A DNA stretch of 64,000 nt from Diphasiastrum complanatum (Eukaryota > Streptophyta > Lycopodiopsida > Lycopodiales > Lycopodiaceae): contig CM055097.1 in the NCBI GenBank assembly GCA_029204225.1, positions 71,717,952 through 71,781,951 on the forward strand, written 5' to 3'. This document shows positions 25,545-35,519 of this stretch, piece by piece. Made by a program: the position numbers and the translations under genes. The notes under the pieces are model-generated. The model was given only the letters and a program-made list of their open reading frames with translations, did no database searches and was not told where the DNA came from. The stretch's first letter is position 1, and each line of letters starts with the position of its first letter.

Positions 25545-26216
25545 ATGACTGCCCTTGGAGCTGTCCCCGGAGGTGCTCCACAGGAAATCAATCTAATCAT
25601 TCTTAGAAGAGCACCCCGTCTGGATCTACCCAGATATAATGGATTCTAATTGTACAGGAAATCACACAGTAAACGAGTGTCCTCGATTGAAAAAATGAAT
25701 GGAAATCAGTGTTTGTCATCTGTGTAATTCACTTGATCATGAGACTGCTTTTTGCAACTTCAACTCTCAGATAATTCAGCAACGGTATGCACAAATGGGA
25801 TATCGAGAACCACAATATGGAGGAAATCCAGCAGCTAGACCTCGACAATCTGCTCTTGGATACCCAGAACGTTTAGCCTTACCTGCCCCACCAAAGCCCT
25901 CCGCTCCTCCTGCCAATTTGATGGAACCAGAACCTTACGGAAGTGCTAAGCAATGGAACTATGGTATTGATCAAGAAGGTGGATCTTCATGTGGATCTTC
26001 AAAAAAATATGCTATTTATGTTGCCGCTCAACAACAAGCCTCTAGAAATTGGACCAGAGCTCCACTTGGATGCTTTGCATGTGGAGAAAATCATAGAGTT
26101 GCAGAATGTCCAAATAAAAAAAAATTGTACCATTCTGTCGTGACTGTGGTTATGGGCACTGCTATAAAGACTGTCCAGCAAGACCAAAGACACCACCAAC
26201 TACAGCACCTATAAAT
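25545..26216 (+). pseudogene. Ty3/gypsy Gag, capsid-less, with several zinc knuckles
   Basis: The start MTALGAVPGGAPQEIN at 25545 runs only about 34 codons to a stop. In a shifted frame a knuckle-like NCTGNHTVNECP follows, then from 25699 CHLCNSLDHETAFC, a proline-rich spacer (PARPRQSALGY, PAPPKPSAPP), and CFACGENHRVAEC (one residue short of CX2CX4HX4C). After another shift comes CRDCGYGHCYKDC. No capsid domain is present between the start and the first knuckle, whereas gypsy Gags usually have a few hundred residues there. The product would bind nucleic acid but could not assemble a particle. Confidence 0.75.
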
Positions 26217-27074
26217 TTGATAACAATCAAGCGAAGACCAGCAGCTCCGAATAAATCAATGGTGGTCAGCAGAGCACAGAAGCAGAAAGAACCAGTAGTG
26301 GATCCAATACCTGCTGATTCTATACCATTGAATGATATACCAACAACATCGGGAGTCTATCCAAATCTTAATGCAGAAAAACGAAGATATCAGCATATGA
26401 GGCAGTGGATCAAACATCTGCAAGAAGAAGAGGAGCTTGAAGCTGCTAAAGCAACAGTTGAAGTTCATTCTTCACCATTGCAGCCTCCAAAAAATTTACA
26501 TATGGATATGAATGATCAGTTACATCATCATGAAGAACCCTTCAAGATGACTGAACTGGAAGCACCGCAAACAAAACTGCTCATGAACATTTTGTCTAGC
26601 AAGATAAATATTTTATTGGAAGAGTTCCTAAAGTCGGTGCCAAAAACAAAAGAAGTCTTAGCGCAAAAGTTAGCTCAAGAAGAACCAAAAGTCCATCAGG
26701 AGCCACTTTTTTGTGCTGGATTTGAAAAATCTAATGAAGTACTCCATGTTGGAGCCGCTTGGGAACGTGACCAAATGAATATCACTCTGCCGATACAGCA
26801 TAGACAATTTCCTAAAGAAGCAGCTATGATAGAAGGCGGTTCAGGAGTTAATCTGATTTCTACAAAGCTATGTGCAAAATGTGACCTTACAAAGATCAAG
26901 CATGCTACTTTTGCTATTAAGCTAGTTGATCAAATGACAGTTCGTCTGCAAGGAATGGTTGAAGATATACCTGTCAGAATTGCGGGAGTACAGTTCGTCA
27001 TTACTTTCGTAGTGATGGACTTACCAGAAGCGCCAAATGTCTGCCGAGTTCTATTGGGACGTCCATGGTTATGA
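26217..27074 (+). pseudogene. Ty3/gypsy protease region
   Basis: An open frame of about 285 codons. The N-terminal part is a low-complexity linker (PIPADSIPLNDIPTTSGVY, YPNLNAEKRRYQHMRQWIKH, a KTKEVLAQKLAQEEP segment). The C-terminal part is a retropepsin fold with MIEGGSGVNLIS, VRLQGMVEDIPVRIAG and VFVVMDLP/LLGRPWL-like blocks. The active-site aspartate of the usual D-G-G-S motif is Glu here, so it is probably inactive. The linker resembles the fragment at 51902-52183, linking the two gypsy families. It is followed by a degraded stretch to RT. Confidence 0.78.
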
Positions 27075-27712
27075 GTTGCGCAAGTAATTCATAACTGGGG
27101 TACTGGAAAAATCACTTTTGAAAATCGTGAACATGCAGTTAAAGTTAATCCTACAACTTGGACTATCAAACCAATGGTTCAAAAAGAAGATGATGATTCG
27201 TGAACAACGGATCATACTTGTGACCAACCAAAGAAATATTTGGGAGTTCATTACGATTCTCAAACAGATACTATTAATTGGAATGAAGCTCTTGCAACGG
27301 TTGATTATACAGCAGGATATATGTGTCAACAAGATAATCTATCATATTTGAGCGAGATTTCCTTATTAGGTCGAACTTTGGATACACCAATCACGTTTCC
27401 ACTAAATGTGCTGAATGTAGCCTGGATATCAACGGAACCTATACCAGATCCAATTGAGGATGATCTCATACCAGTGAGCCATGCCTTGACTTTGGCAATG
27501 TTGAACTTACGGATGAGCAAATTCTAAATCATATGGATCCGACCAGATTTGGAGTACGTAATGTTCCTGATGAACCAACAATAAAACCGCCCAAGGCAGT
27601 AGTATTGAAAGAAGATAGGATCACATGATCAATGACGAAAAAACAAGCTAAGCAACATTATAATACTATCCTAAAATGAAAAAATTCTACTCAAAAGATT
27701 GATTCAAAGAAA
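27075..27712 (+). pseudogene. degraded linker between gypsy protease and RT
   Basis: Frames here are short and shift often, for example 27240-27527, which reads GVHYDSQTDTINWNEALA then TPITFPLNVLNVAWI. This is probably the continuation of the polyprotein. No domain is recognisable. Confidence 0.5.
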
Positions 27713-28800
27713 GTGCCACCCTTACTGGATAAAGGCAAAGGAAAAGTCGAGGATGATTCTACAAGTCAAAATTCTAGTAAGACATCATCGTCTAGGAAGT
27801 CTTCACCTTTAAAGAAGAGTTTATCATCTCGGAAGTCATCACCTTCACAATCAATTCCTACTAAGAAGGCTAAGCGAAGATCCAAGACAAATCCTTTCGA
27901 AAAAGAACAAGCAGATCTAGTTCAGCATGATATGCCCGAGCATTTTAAACGTTATACATTGGATGATGTAATTATCATGTTACCTAAAGCGCATCGTGAA
28001 CCTAAAGAACACGTGCCAGAATTGAAAGAGGTTTACGATGGCCCAGCTAGGATGCAGCCAATGAATCTTGCTGAACCAAGAGAACCGGAAAAGATTGTAA
28101 AAGTTGGATCACAACTTACTCTTGAACGGTATCAAGCACTCTGCAAGTTACTTATTAAGTATCAGAATTGCTTTGCTTGGACTTATCAAGATCTAAAGGG
28201 TATTCCGACATCAGTGATTGAACATACCATACCTTTAGTACCTGATGCAGTTCCAAAGGTTACAAAGTTCTATCAGTGTAATCCTAGTGTTGCGGACCTG
28301 ATAAAAAAAGAACTTCAGTGATTGCTTGACGTCGATTTCATTTATGAGATCGAGCATACCGAATGGATTTAACCGTTTGTCATTGTTCCTAAGAAAAATG
28401 AGAAATTGTGAATCTGTGTGAATTTCAAAGCGTTGAACAAAGTGATGCGGAAGGATCACTTTCTGTTACCTTTTACTAAAAGTATTTTGGATCGCCTTGC
28501 TGGAGCGGAAGCTTATAGTTTCTTGGATGGATTTAGTGGCTACAACCAAGTTAAGATTGCACCTGCCGATCGTCACAAAACAGCCTTTGCAACAGAATGG
28601 GACACCTATGCTTACAAAGTAATGTCGTTTGGACTCTGTAATGCACCAAGTTCATTCCAAAGAGTAATGCAATTTGCTTTAAAAGATTATCTGCAGAAAT
28701 TTCTTGAAATTTACTTGGATGACCTGGGAGTCCATAGTACACATACAGACCACCAGGATCGATTGGAGAAAGTATTTGAAAGATGCCGCAAATATTAGAT
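27713..28800 (+). pseudogene. Ty3/gypsy reverse transcriptase with stops
   Basis: Starts with a Ser/Lys-rich linker (SSKTSSSRKSSPLKKSLSS), then NCFAWTYQDLKGIP and VIEHTIPLVPDAVPKV. After a stop at 28319 come DVDFIYEIEH and FVIVPKKNEK, then VNFKALNKVMRKDHFLLPF, LDRLAGAEAYSFLDGFSGYN, VMSFGLCNAPSSFQRVM and LQKFLEIYLDDLGVHS. These are all the RT blocks, in order. The catalytic YxDD is present as YLDD. In-frame stops at about 28319, 28370, 28408 and 28796 make it non-functional. This is the source-type sequence for the gypsy parts of both chimeras. Confidence 0.88.
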
Positions 28801-29395
28801 TTCTCTAAATCCAGAAAAATGTCAGATATGGGATTCCCACGGAGTTGTGCTTGGACATGTGATATCGAGACATGGTATTGCCACAAATTATTCTAAGATC
28901 AAGGTTATTGTGACATTGCCACCGCCAACAACAATTCGTGGAATTTATGTGTTTATGCGTCATGCGAACTACTATCGAATTTTTATTATCTTCTTTGTGA
29001 ATTTAGCACGACCTATATACAAACTGACTATTGTTCCTATTTGGATAGTAGAGGTGTTAGAAGTCTTTGAAAAGTTAAAAACAACATTAACTTCAGCACC
29101 AATACTATGTTCTCCAAATTGGACGATAGAATTTCATGCTCATACGGATGCCTCAAAATACGTCATCGGATCAGTTTTGACGCAGTCGGGTGATTATAAG
29201 AAGAATTATCCTATACGATTTGCAAGCAGACAGATTATAGATCCGAAGAATAATTATTCAACAACAGAACGTGGAGCGTTAGCCATGATTTTTCTGTTCG
29301 AAAATTTCGTCACTACCTCATGGAAACGCATTTTGCATTTTATACTTATGACCAAATGTGGCTCTATATATACAATAAGTGGCAGCTCATGGTAC
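28801..29395 (+). pseudogene. Ty3/gypsy RT connection and RNase H, 3' truncated
   Basis: Continues from RT with SLNPEKCQIWDSHGVVLGHV, SRHGIATNYSKI, ATLPPPTTIRGIYVF-like and ANYYRIF segments, then TDASKYVIGSVLTQSGDYKK, FASRQIIDPKNNYSTTER and GALAMIF. TDAS supplies the first RNase H aspartate. After about 29395 similarity ends; no integrase, polypurine tract or 3' LTR follows. The element is therefore truncated on this side. Confidence 0.82.
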
Positions 29396-29838
29396 TGATC
29401 ATCCCTCTGATCCCACATATGTCAAGGTGCTTTGTCATATGATGATTCATCATGTAAAACTAACACTTGGACAAAACCTTCTATTTTGAGTACTTTTGGT
29501 CCATTTTCCTTCTATATGGAGATCTACTTGAAAACCTTCTAGAGGTCAAAATTCGCCTACTTATTCCACACATGTGAGTTGTCCTCTACACATGTGATAT
29601 GACACCTAACCAAAGGATCTGGCTCATGCAATCAATAGATTGATGTCATGTGTCATATGTCTAGAAAACTAGTTTTTGGTCTTTTTAGCTACTAAAACTT
29701 GAATTAAATCATATGTACAACCTATATGATTATGGTACATGACAAGTACACTATTTTTACACATGGGAACAGGCTCCACACATGTTTGTTTATCTACATA
29801 CAAGATTTTTGGCCTCTACCAAGCCTATTTTTGCATTT
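29396..29838. other. intergenic or partial LTR
   Basis: No coding region. Several CACATGTG/ACACATG words recur (29575, 29598, 29760, 29795). The segment lies downstream (minus sense) of the LTR start at 29844 and may be the remnant of that LTR. Confidence 0.4.
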
Positions 29839-31579
29839 TTCACAGTCCTCCTAAAAAATTTAGCTTAGTAAATCTAGCTTGATGGAAAACATGATGATCT
29901 TGAACTTGACTCCATGGGCTGAATTGGTCTTTTCTGGTTCAAAATGTGTGAAGATCAGCCAATGAGCTTGATGTTGATTCGAGATCACCATATCCATAAT
30001 AGTGCTTCTTTGATGTTGACATCTTTGATGAACTTGAGAGCTTTGCACCATCCTAGCACCTCCAAAATTGATTCCTTCCAAATTTCATCTAGATGCTTGA
30101 CTTTGAGACTTGCTCCTTCTTCATGTGCATGCTCCTCCATGAGAAAATAAAGATTTCTTTTTTATTTATTAGGATCACAAAGACCTAACATCATGTTACT
30201 ACGATCTAGAGGATTAGTCTCATCCAAATTAGCAAGACTATGCATGCTATAATAACAAAGTGTTTGCAATATATCTTCATGCTTGTTAACCATGCTAATC
30301 TCAGATCCAATGAGGCTAAATACCTCATTATGGAGATAAGTGTCTTTAGAAGATGATTCACTTACTCTCATAAAGAGTTTACAATTTGCCTCAATACAAG
30401 TTTTCAAGCTATGAATGAACAAATACTTTTGCTCTTGCATGATTCAAGAGCATACATTTGATGAAATAACCATTTGCTTTAAAGCTTAAAAAATTAGACA
30501 ACTAGAGATCACTAAAATCTCAACCATGCATGAATACTCAAATATGGATTCCTCCTCATTCTAGACATCCAATGGGATCTCAAATTGACCCTCACACTCT
30601 CACAAAGAAAGCTGAATAAAACTAATTTGAGTTTCATACATACTATGTCAATTTTTGCTCAATAAATTGATTCAATCACCCCTATTGGATTCCACAAATT
30701 ACTCTACCTCTTAAGACTTTGAATGAATTTTAAAATCAAAAGTTGTGATTTTTCTCACTAATATGTTGTGCTTCAAAGAGCTAATGTCACCTGGAAAGAT
30801 TTAATCACCTAGGAGAATACAAATTCTCCACCAATAACAACACAAAATGAGCTTCTAGATCTTGCCTTCTACAAAGGAATGAACTCATGGAAAATTGGAT
30901 CTCTGTCTACACATTTGCCATAGACACCTTAATGACTCTTTTCAAACCACACACACTCAAACAAATTGAGTAGGATTGAATAATGTGACTTGGATCTCAA
31001 TCTCTATATCCACTAGAAACTCTCAAAGGTTTCACTTGGAGGACAGATCCAAAGATGTTTTTTAGCAAATTGATGCTCCTAATTTTGACCCTATCACTCT
31101 TGAACAAATCTAGAGTGATAGTACAATGACCTTGCATATCACTCCTTAATCTATGATTTTTAGCAAAATCTCTCTCAACTTCAACATGCACTCAAAAAAT
31201 CAGAGATGATCAATTAATGCACCTAATTCAAACTTCAAATTTAATTTCTTGGCTGATCTAATCCAAAAACTAATCAAAAGATTAGATTCTCTATAGGAAA
31301 TGCTTGGAATTTGCACCAAAAATCACTCAAATTGAATATCTGAGTCAAATTCCACAAATTTTTTAAATTTCTCAGTCAAAACCAAAGCTGTACGGCCTCA
31401 CACGTGTGAAAAGAGTTCTTACAGCCCACAACAAGATCTGGACCAAAAATTTTGAGGATATCAAATCCAACTCACTACACAAAATTTGACTAGTTTCCAA
31501 AAGACTGCTAATTTTGGCTTTGATTTGAATTAACCCTATCAATTTCAACAAAACCCCTTGTACTAAGCTCTGATACCAT
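29839..31579 (-). mobile_element. copia-type element ends without coding sequence
   Basis: At 31567-31578 the minus strand reads TGGTATCAGAGC immediately after ..TTTTTTCACA, the arrangement LTR end then PBS. At 29844 the minus strand has TGTGAAAAATGCAAAA after a short purine stretch (AGGAGGAC). This matches the first 16 bases of the copia LTR at 11475, so it looks like a 3' LTR start. The 1.7 kb between them has no gag or pol similarity; frames at 29860-30081 and 30162-30440 (minus) match nothing known. It is either a non-autonomous element or one with its coding region replaced. The outer LTR ends could not be located. Confidence 0.5.
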
Positions 31580-32398
31580 GTGAAAAAAGTACAAAACGGA
31601 CCAAGAGTGAATCCTAATCTGATCCTCAAAAGGGATTGGTTGTCAGATTACTTGATCTATCAATCTACTTGAAATTAAAATCAATCTAGATCAATTTTAG
31701 ACACAAAATCCTAACAAGAATAATCATTAATTGAAGGTACGTGTACTTTATGGTTTCTCACATGTGAAACCATGTCTGAGTACGAACTCCAACCTAAAAA
31801 TCAAGTACACATTGATAGCACCTCAAAACAATCAAAACAAATGTGGACAAATGGAAATAATCACTCAAAATTGATTTCCAGGTTGGACAACTTCAAAATA
31901 CAATACTTTTAAAAACTAAACAAATTAATACATGTCAACGTCTCAATAATCATGAAGTCCCCTCAAAATATATAAAAACTTTAGAAGATAAAAAAAAAAA
32001 AAAAAAAAATCGCAAGGTTAAAATCAAACATAAAAAAACAGTAAGCTCGTGCCCACAGCAGGGCCAAGAAAGAGAATAGGAATGAGAAACATCATTGATT
32101 TCTACTCCCCACTTTATTCTACAACAAAGCCCAGCATTCTTGTTAAATATTTTTTTGCCACAACTTAAATCATATTTGTGAACACTAATCCTAAGCTTTC
32201 TACCACAAAGCCTTGAACTATTTAATATTCAGCAGCTACAAGGGAGCCTCAACTTCAATCCAAATGGTATTCCTAGGATATAAAAAAAAATTGTGATCTA
32301 GTTCCTTCAATGAAGATTTCATCATCACATCCCTTGCTTTTACTCTATGCATTGCAGATGCTTTTGGTAACAATGTCAAATTAATTCATTTTAGAGCT
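31580..32398. other. intergenic, nothing recognised
   Basis: AT-rich, with a poly-A run at about 31989-32009. The first part may be LTR of the element ending at 31579. Confidence 0.4.
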
Positions 32399-32502
32399 CA
32401 CATCCACAGACAATGTAAGGAATGCTGTAGCGTAATTGTTCTTGCATGCCCACATCCACAGACAATGTAACAAATGTTGTAGAGTAATTGTTCTTCCATC
32501 CA
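32399..32502. repeat. tandem duplication, 52 bp unit
   Basis: CACATCCACAGACAATGTAA followed by an AATTGTTCTT-containing tail occurs at 32399 and again at 32451 with few changes. Confidence 0.8.
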
Positions 32503-32934
32503 AACACTAGCAGTATGTTATATACCAGTTTTCTTCATTAACTGCAGCAATAATTTTCCCCACATCCATATAAAAGTTACATCATGATGTCAATTGTTAG
32601 AAAACTGACGTCCATCCAAATGAACTCCAATTAGATTGACATCTGAAACAATTATAATTTGAACACGAATCAGACAAAACTTAGTCCATTGTCTATTTTT
32701 CTACGTATCACAACATTCATATTTTTCTATTAATGCTTGGAATTCTTGTAACAATTTAACATGTGCTCAATCAAGTGAAAGCAACCTCTGTCCTGCCTAT
32801 AAAGATAAAGCAACTTCAAACAAACCTCCCTTTAAAGTTCTAATACCAACTTGAAACAAACTATCCATAGGGGCATTAGGAGCACCATAAAAAACCACAT
32901 TCTTTCTTTTAGAACAATTTTCCAGATGTCCGTC
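32503..32934. other. intergenic, nothing recognised
   Basis: AT-rich, no supported gene. A minus frame spanning 32797-33033 has no recognisable features. Confidence 0.4.
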
Positions 32935-33410
32935 AAAATTGTTCATTACCGTACCACATAAACATGAGCAAACATGAGCTAAGGTACATGGATTGAAGGC
33001 CAACGGATGCCATGAAAAGACATCAAACATCAAGAAGCAATAGAGAATTTACCCATAGATTATATTCCAATGATTTCAAGTGGTTCAAGTGGAACGTTCT
33101 CTTTCTCCACACATTCAGCTAGGAGGACAATTGAGACTTATCTCTGCTACAGATTTTAGGACCCGTGAAAAGGTAAGACCTCTGAAAATTGTTCATTGTC
33201 GTAACAGACAAACATGAGCTAAGGTACATCATTTGAAGGCCAATGGATGCCATCAAAAGCCATCAAATATCAAGCAGTAGAGAAATTTCCCGTAGATTAT
33301 ATTCCAATGATTTCTAGTGGAAAGTTCAGAATTAGGCTAAAATGACAAATGAGACGGTTATCCATGCTACATATTTTAGGACCCGTGAAAAGATAGGACC
33401 TGTGAAAAGG
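32935..33410. repeat. tandem duplication, ~250 bp unit
   Basis: Two units, beginning AAATTGTTCATT near 32937 and 33187, share ACATGAGCTAAGGTACAT, TGAAGGCCAA-GGATGCCAT, TAGATTATATTCCAATGATT and ATTTTAGGACCCGTGAAAAG. The second unit lacks about 40 bp. Confidence 0.8.
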
Positions 33411-33499
33411 CTACAAAGGGTCACTAATAGAAAATAAAAATTCATGTGAGAATCAAAAAATAATCACACGAAATAAAATTTTTGATGATATGATGAGAC

Positions 33500-33645
33500 C
33501 TTCAGAATTTTAGAGGCCCTACATAACTATACATTAAATAAGTTCCAACAAACGAAAATTTCAAAATGATATCATGACATCTGCAGAACTTCAGAATTTG
33601 AGAGGCCCTGCATATCTATACAAGGAATGTCCAAGTTCCAACAAT
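33500..33645. repeat. tandem duplication, 89 bp unit
   Basis: TTCAGAATTTTAGAGGCCCT at 33501 recurs as TTCAGAATTTGAGAGGCCCT at 33590, each followed by CATA-CTATACA and AGTTCCAACAA. Confidence 0.75.
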
Positions 33646-34190
33646 TGAATTTGCACTTATTTTAAAAAAATGCAAATGATAACCCTGATAAAGCTTGAAA
33701 CAGCAACTTTTAGATCAAAAATAACATAGAATATGCCATAACCTATAACACAAATCTGTCAAACACAAACAATATGCAAACTTTCAACTGAGTTCATTCC
33801 AAAAGGAACTCAACGGTTCTCTTCCAGAGTTGTACCGGCATTGAAATGATAAGAATAAAATGAGGACTCCAGATATGTAGGTGTGACCATGATACCTTCG
33901 AAACGGATAGTCTAGAACCAAAAATAGCCAAGGTTTCATTATTAAGTTTTGTTTGATGCAGGCCTGAAAAACTGATTGTTCACAGGACTTTCGCAGCTGG
34001 ATACTGCAAAGAGCGAGGCTGGAGCACAAGCATTTAAAGGAATCTGTCACTGCAATATTCAGAATCTTGGGTAACATTTACATTTGTGCATCTGATGTAT
34101 GATCTGATGAGTGCTGTGGCAGTTCTGTATGTGAGATTTCTCTTAATCAAGTCGTCGTCTGCGCATTGTTTTGGTCTCAGGTCTTTTATA
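33646..34190. other. intergenic, nothing recognised
   Basis: No supported gene. A minus frame at 33784-34077 lacks any recognisable motif. Confidence 0.4.
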
Positions 34191-34197
34191 GGACCAA

Positions 34198-34585
34198 GGA
34201 CAAAATATAACTCTATTAGCTTAACAGTTTCTTCTTACATCAAATTAACTAAACCTTCAATTCAAAGCCCATCAGGACAAAATTGACACCTAGCCAGAAA
34301 TCATCATTCAATCAGATCATCAATTACAGCAGACAAACAAGGCACTTCTGGAGGGTTTAGCATTCACACATTCTAAACATATAACAATCATATTCAGTAA
34401 ACGTCGTCATGTGCCTGTAGGACTAAAATGCATGCACAAAATATAACTCTATTGGCTTGACAGTTTCTTCTTACATCAAATTAACAAAATCTTCAATCCG
34501 AAGCCCATCAGGACAAAAGCATCATTTTTCAAATATCTGTGTTGGACCAAAATTGATTCGCACCGAGCCAGAAATCATACTATTC
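34198..34585. repeat. tandem duplication, ~236 bp unit
   Basis: CAAAATATAACTCTATT at about 34201 and 34437 begins two units sharing ACAGTTTCTTCTTACATCAA, AAGCCCATCAGGACAAAA and AGCCAGAAATCAT. Confidence 0.75.
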
Positions 34586-35519
34586 TATTCTTGTACAGAT
34601 TGACCAAAAAACGTATTATCGATGCGATACCTGTCTACCTAGCAGATTTGGTAATGATCAATGAGCAAAAATTTCTGTGCACATTTGCAATTCGAAGCAC
34701 AGAGTTGAGCAAAAAAACATAGTATCAAGATGGTCCTTGTCTCTAGCAGAGACAATCCGCTTGCACAGAAAGTCCAGAACCTATGCTTATTTCTTCAAAA
34801 TCCTTTACAAGTTTTTCTATGGTCGTACCATGCCGAGGTCTTCCCACTAAAAAGTCTGCCGCAACCAGCTGGACAAGGATTTTCAGACTTAAGCCTGACT
34901 TTTGAGTTTGTGGTCTTCGAAGTTGTTGGCAATTCACCTTCAAACAATCACAAGATTTCAATTTCAGAGAAACGAAGCAGTTCAGATATTATTCCAAATA
35001 CTAAATATCACGTGCCAGCCTAAACTAAAATTTTCTCAAGGACATAACAATCTTGATTCTCTTGAAACAAATCACTTAAACAAGGTCTCTGTAATCCACC
35101 AGATTACCTAGAACAGTCAGGATGTCCATGCAAGTGTTATTTTGATTTTAATTAAACATGTCTATTAATCAATGGTGGGGAAATTTTACCTAGCCACAAA
35201 TGTTTATACCAATTCAGACATCAAGATATGATTGGGAAGTGTTACCCATAAATCTGCCTTGCTATGTATATATATGTATATATATATTGGAGTTCTGTAC
35301 CAGCCAGCTTTCTTACTTTGAAATACTTTGCAAAAAACAAAACACCAAAAACCTCAAGCTATCTAACATAAATTGGAGACATCACACTCAGTACAAGAGC
35401 ACTCAGCAGAATCGCTTAAAATGACAATCAAGATTGTAGGTGGTCAGTCTTTTAACAACACAAAATCAACAGCCTTGGTCCAAGGTCTTTAGCTCGTCAG
35501 ATTGCTGTGGCAGATGGTG
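34586..35519. other. region downstream of the 818-codon gene
   Basis: No clear gene. It should contain the 3' UTR and polyadenylation region of the minus-strand gene ending at 35520. An AT-microsatellite-like stretch lies at 35266-35288. A minus frame at 34743-34961 (containing FLVGRPRHGTTIEKLVKDF) might be a further exon in an alternative transcript, but I found no support for it. Confidence 0.4.

Noticed and set aside
28418-29398. Possible endogenous pararetrovirus (caulimovirid) RT
   Set aside because: Neighbouring LTR, PBS, zinc-knuckle Gag and RT/RNase H context match Ty3/gypsy; no movement protein or viral coat-protein region was seen.
34743-34961. Extra exon downstream of the 818-codon gene
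   Set aside because: The gene model already closes in frame at 35520 and no matching splice junction was found; left as unproven.
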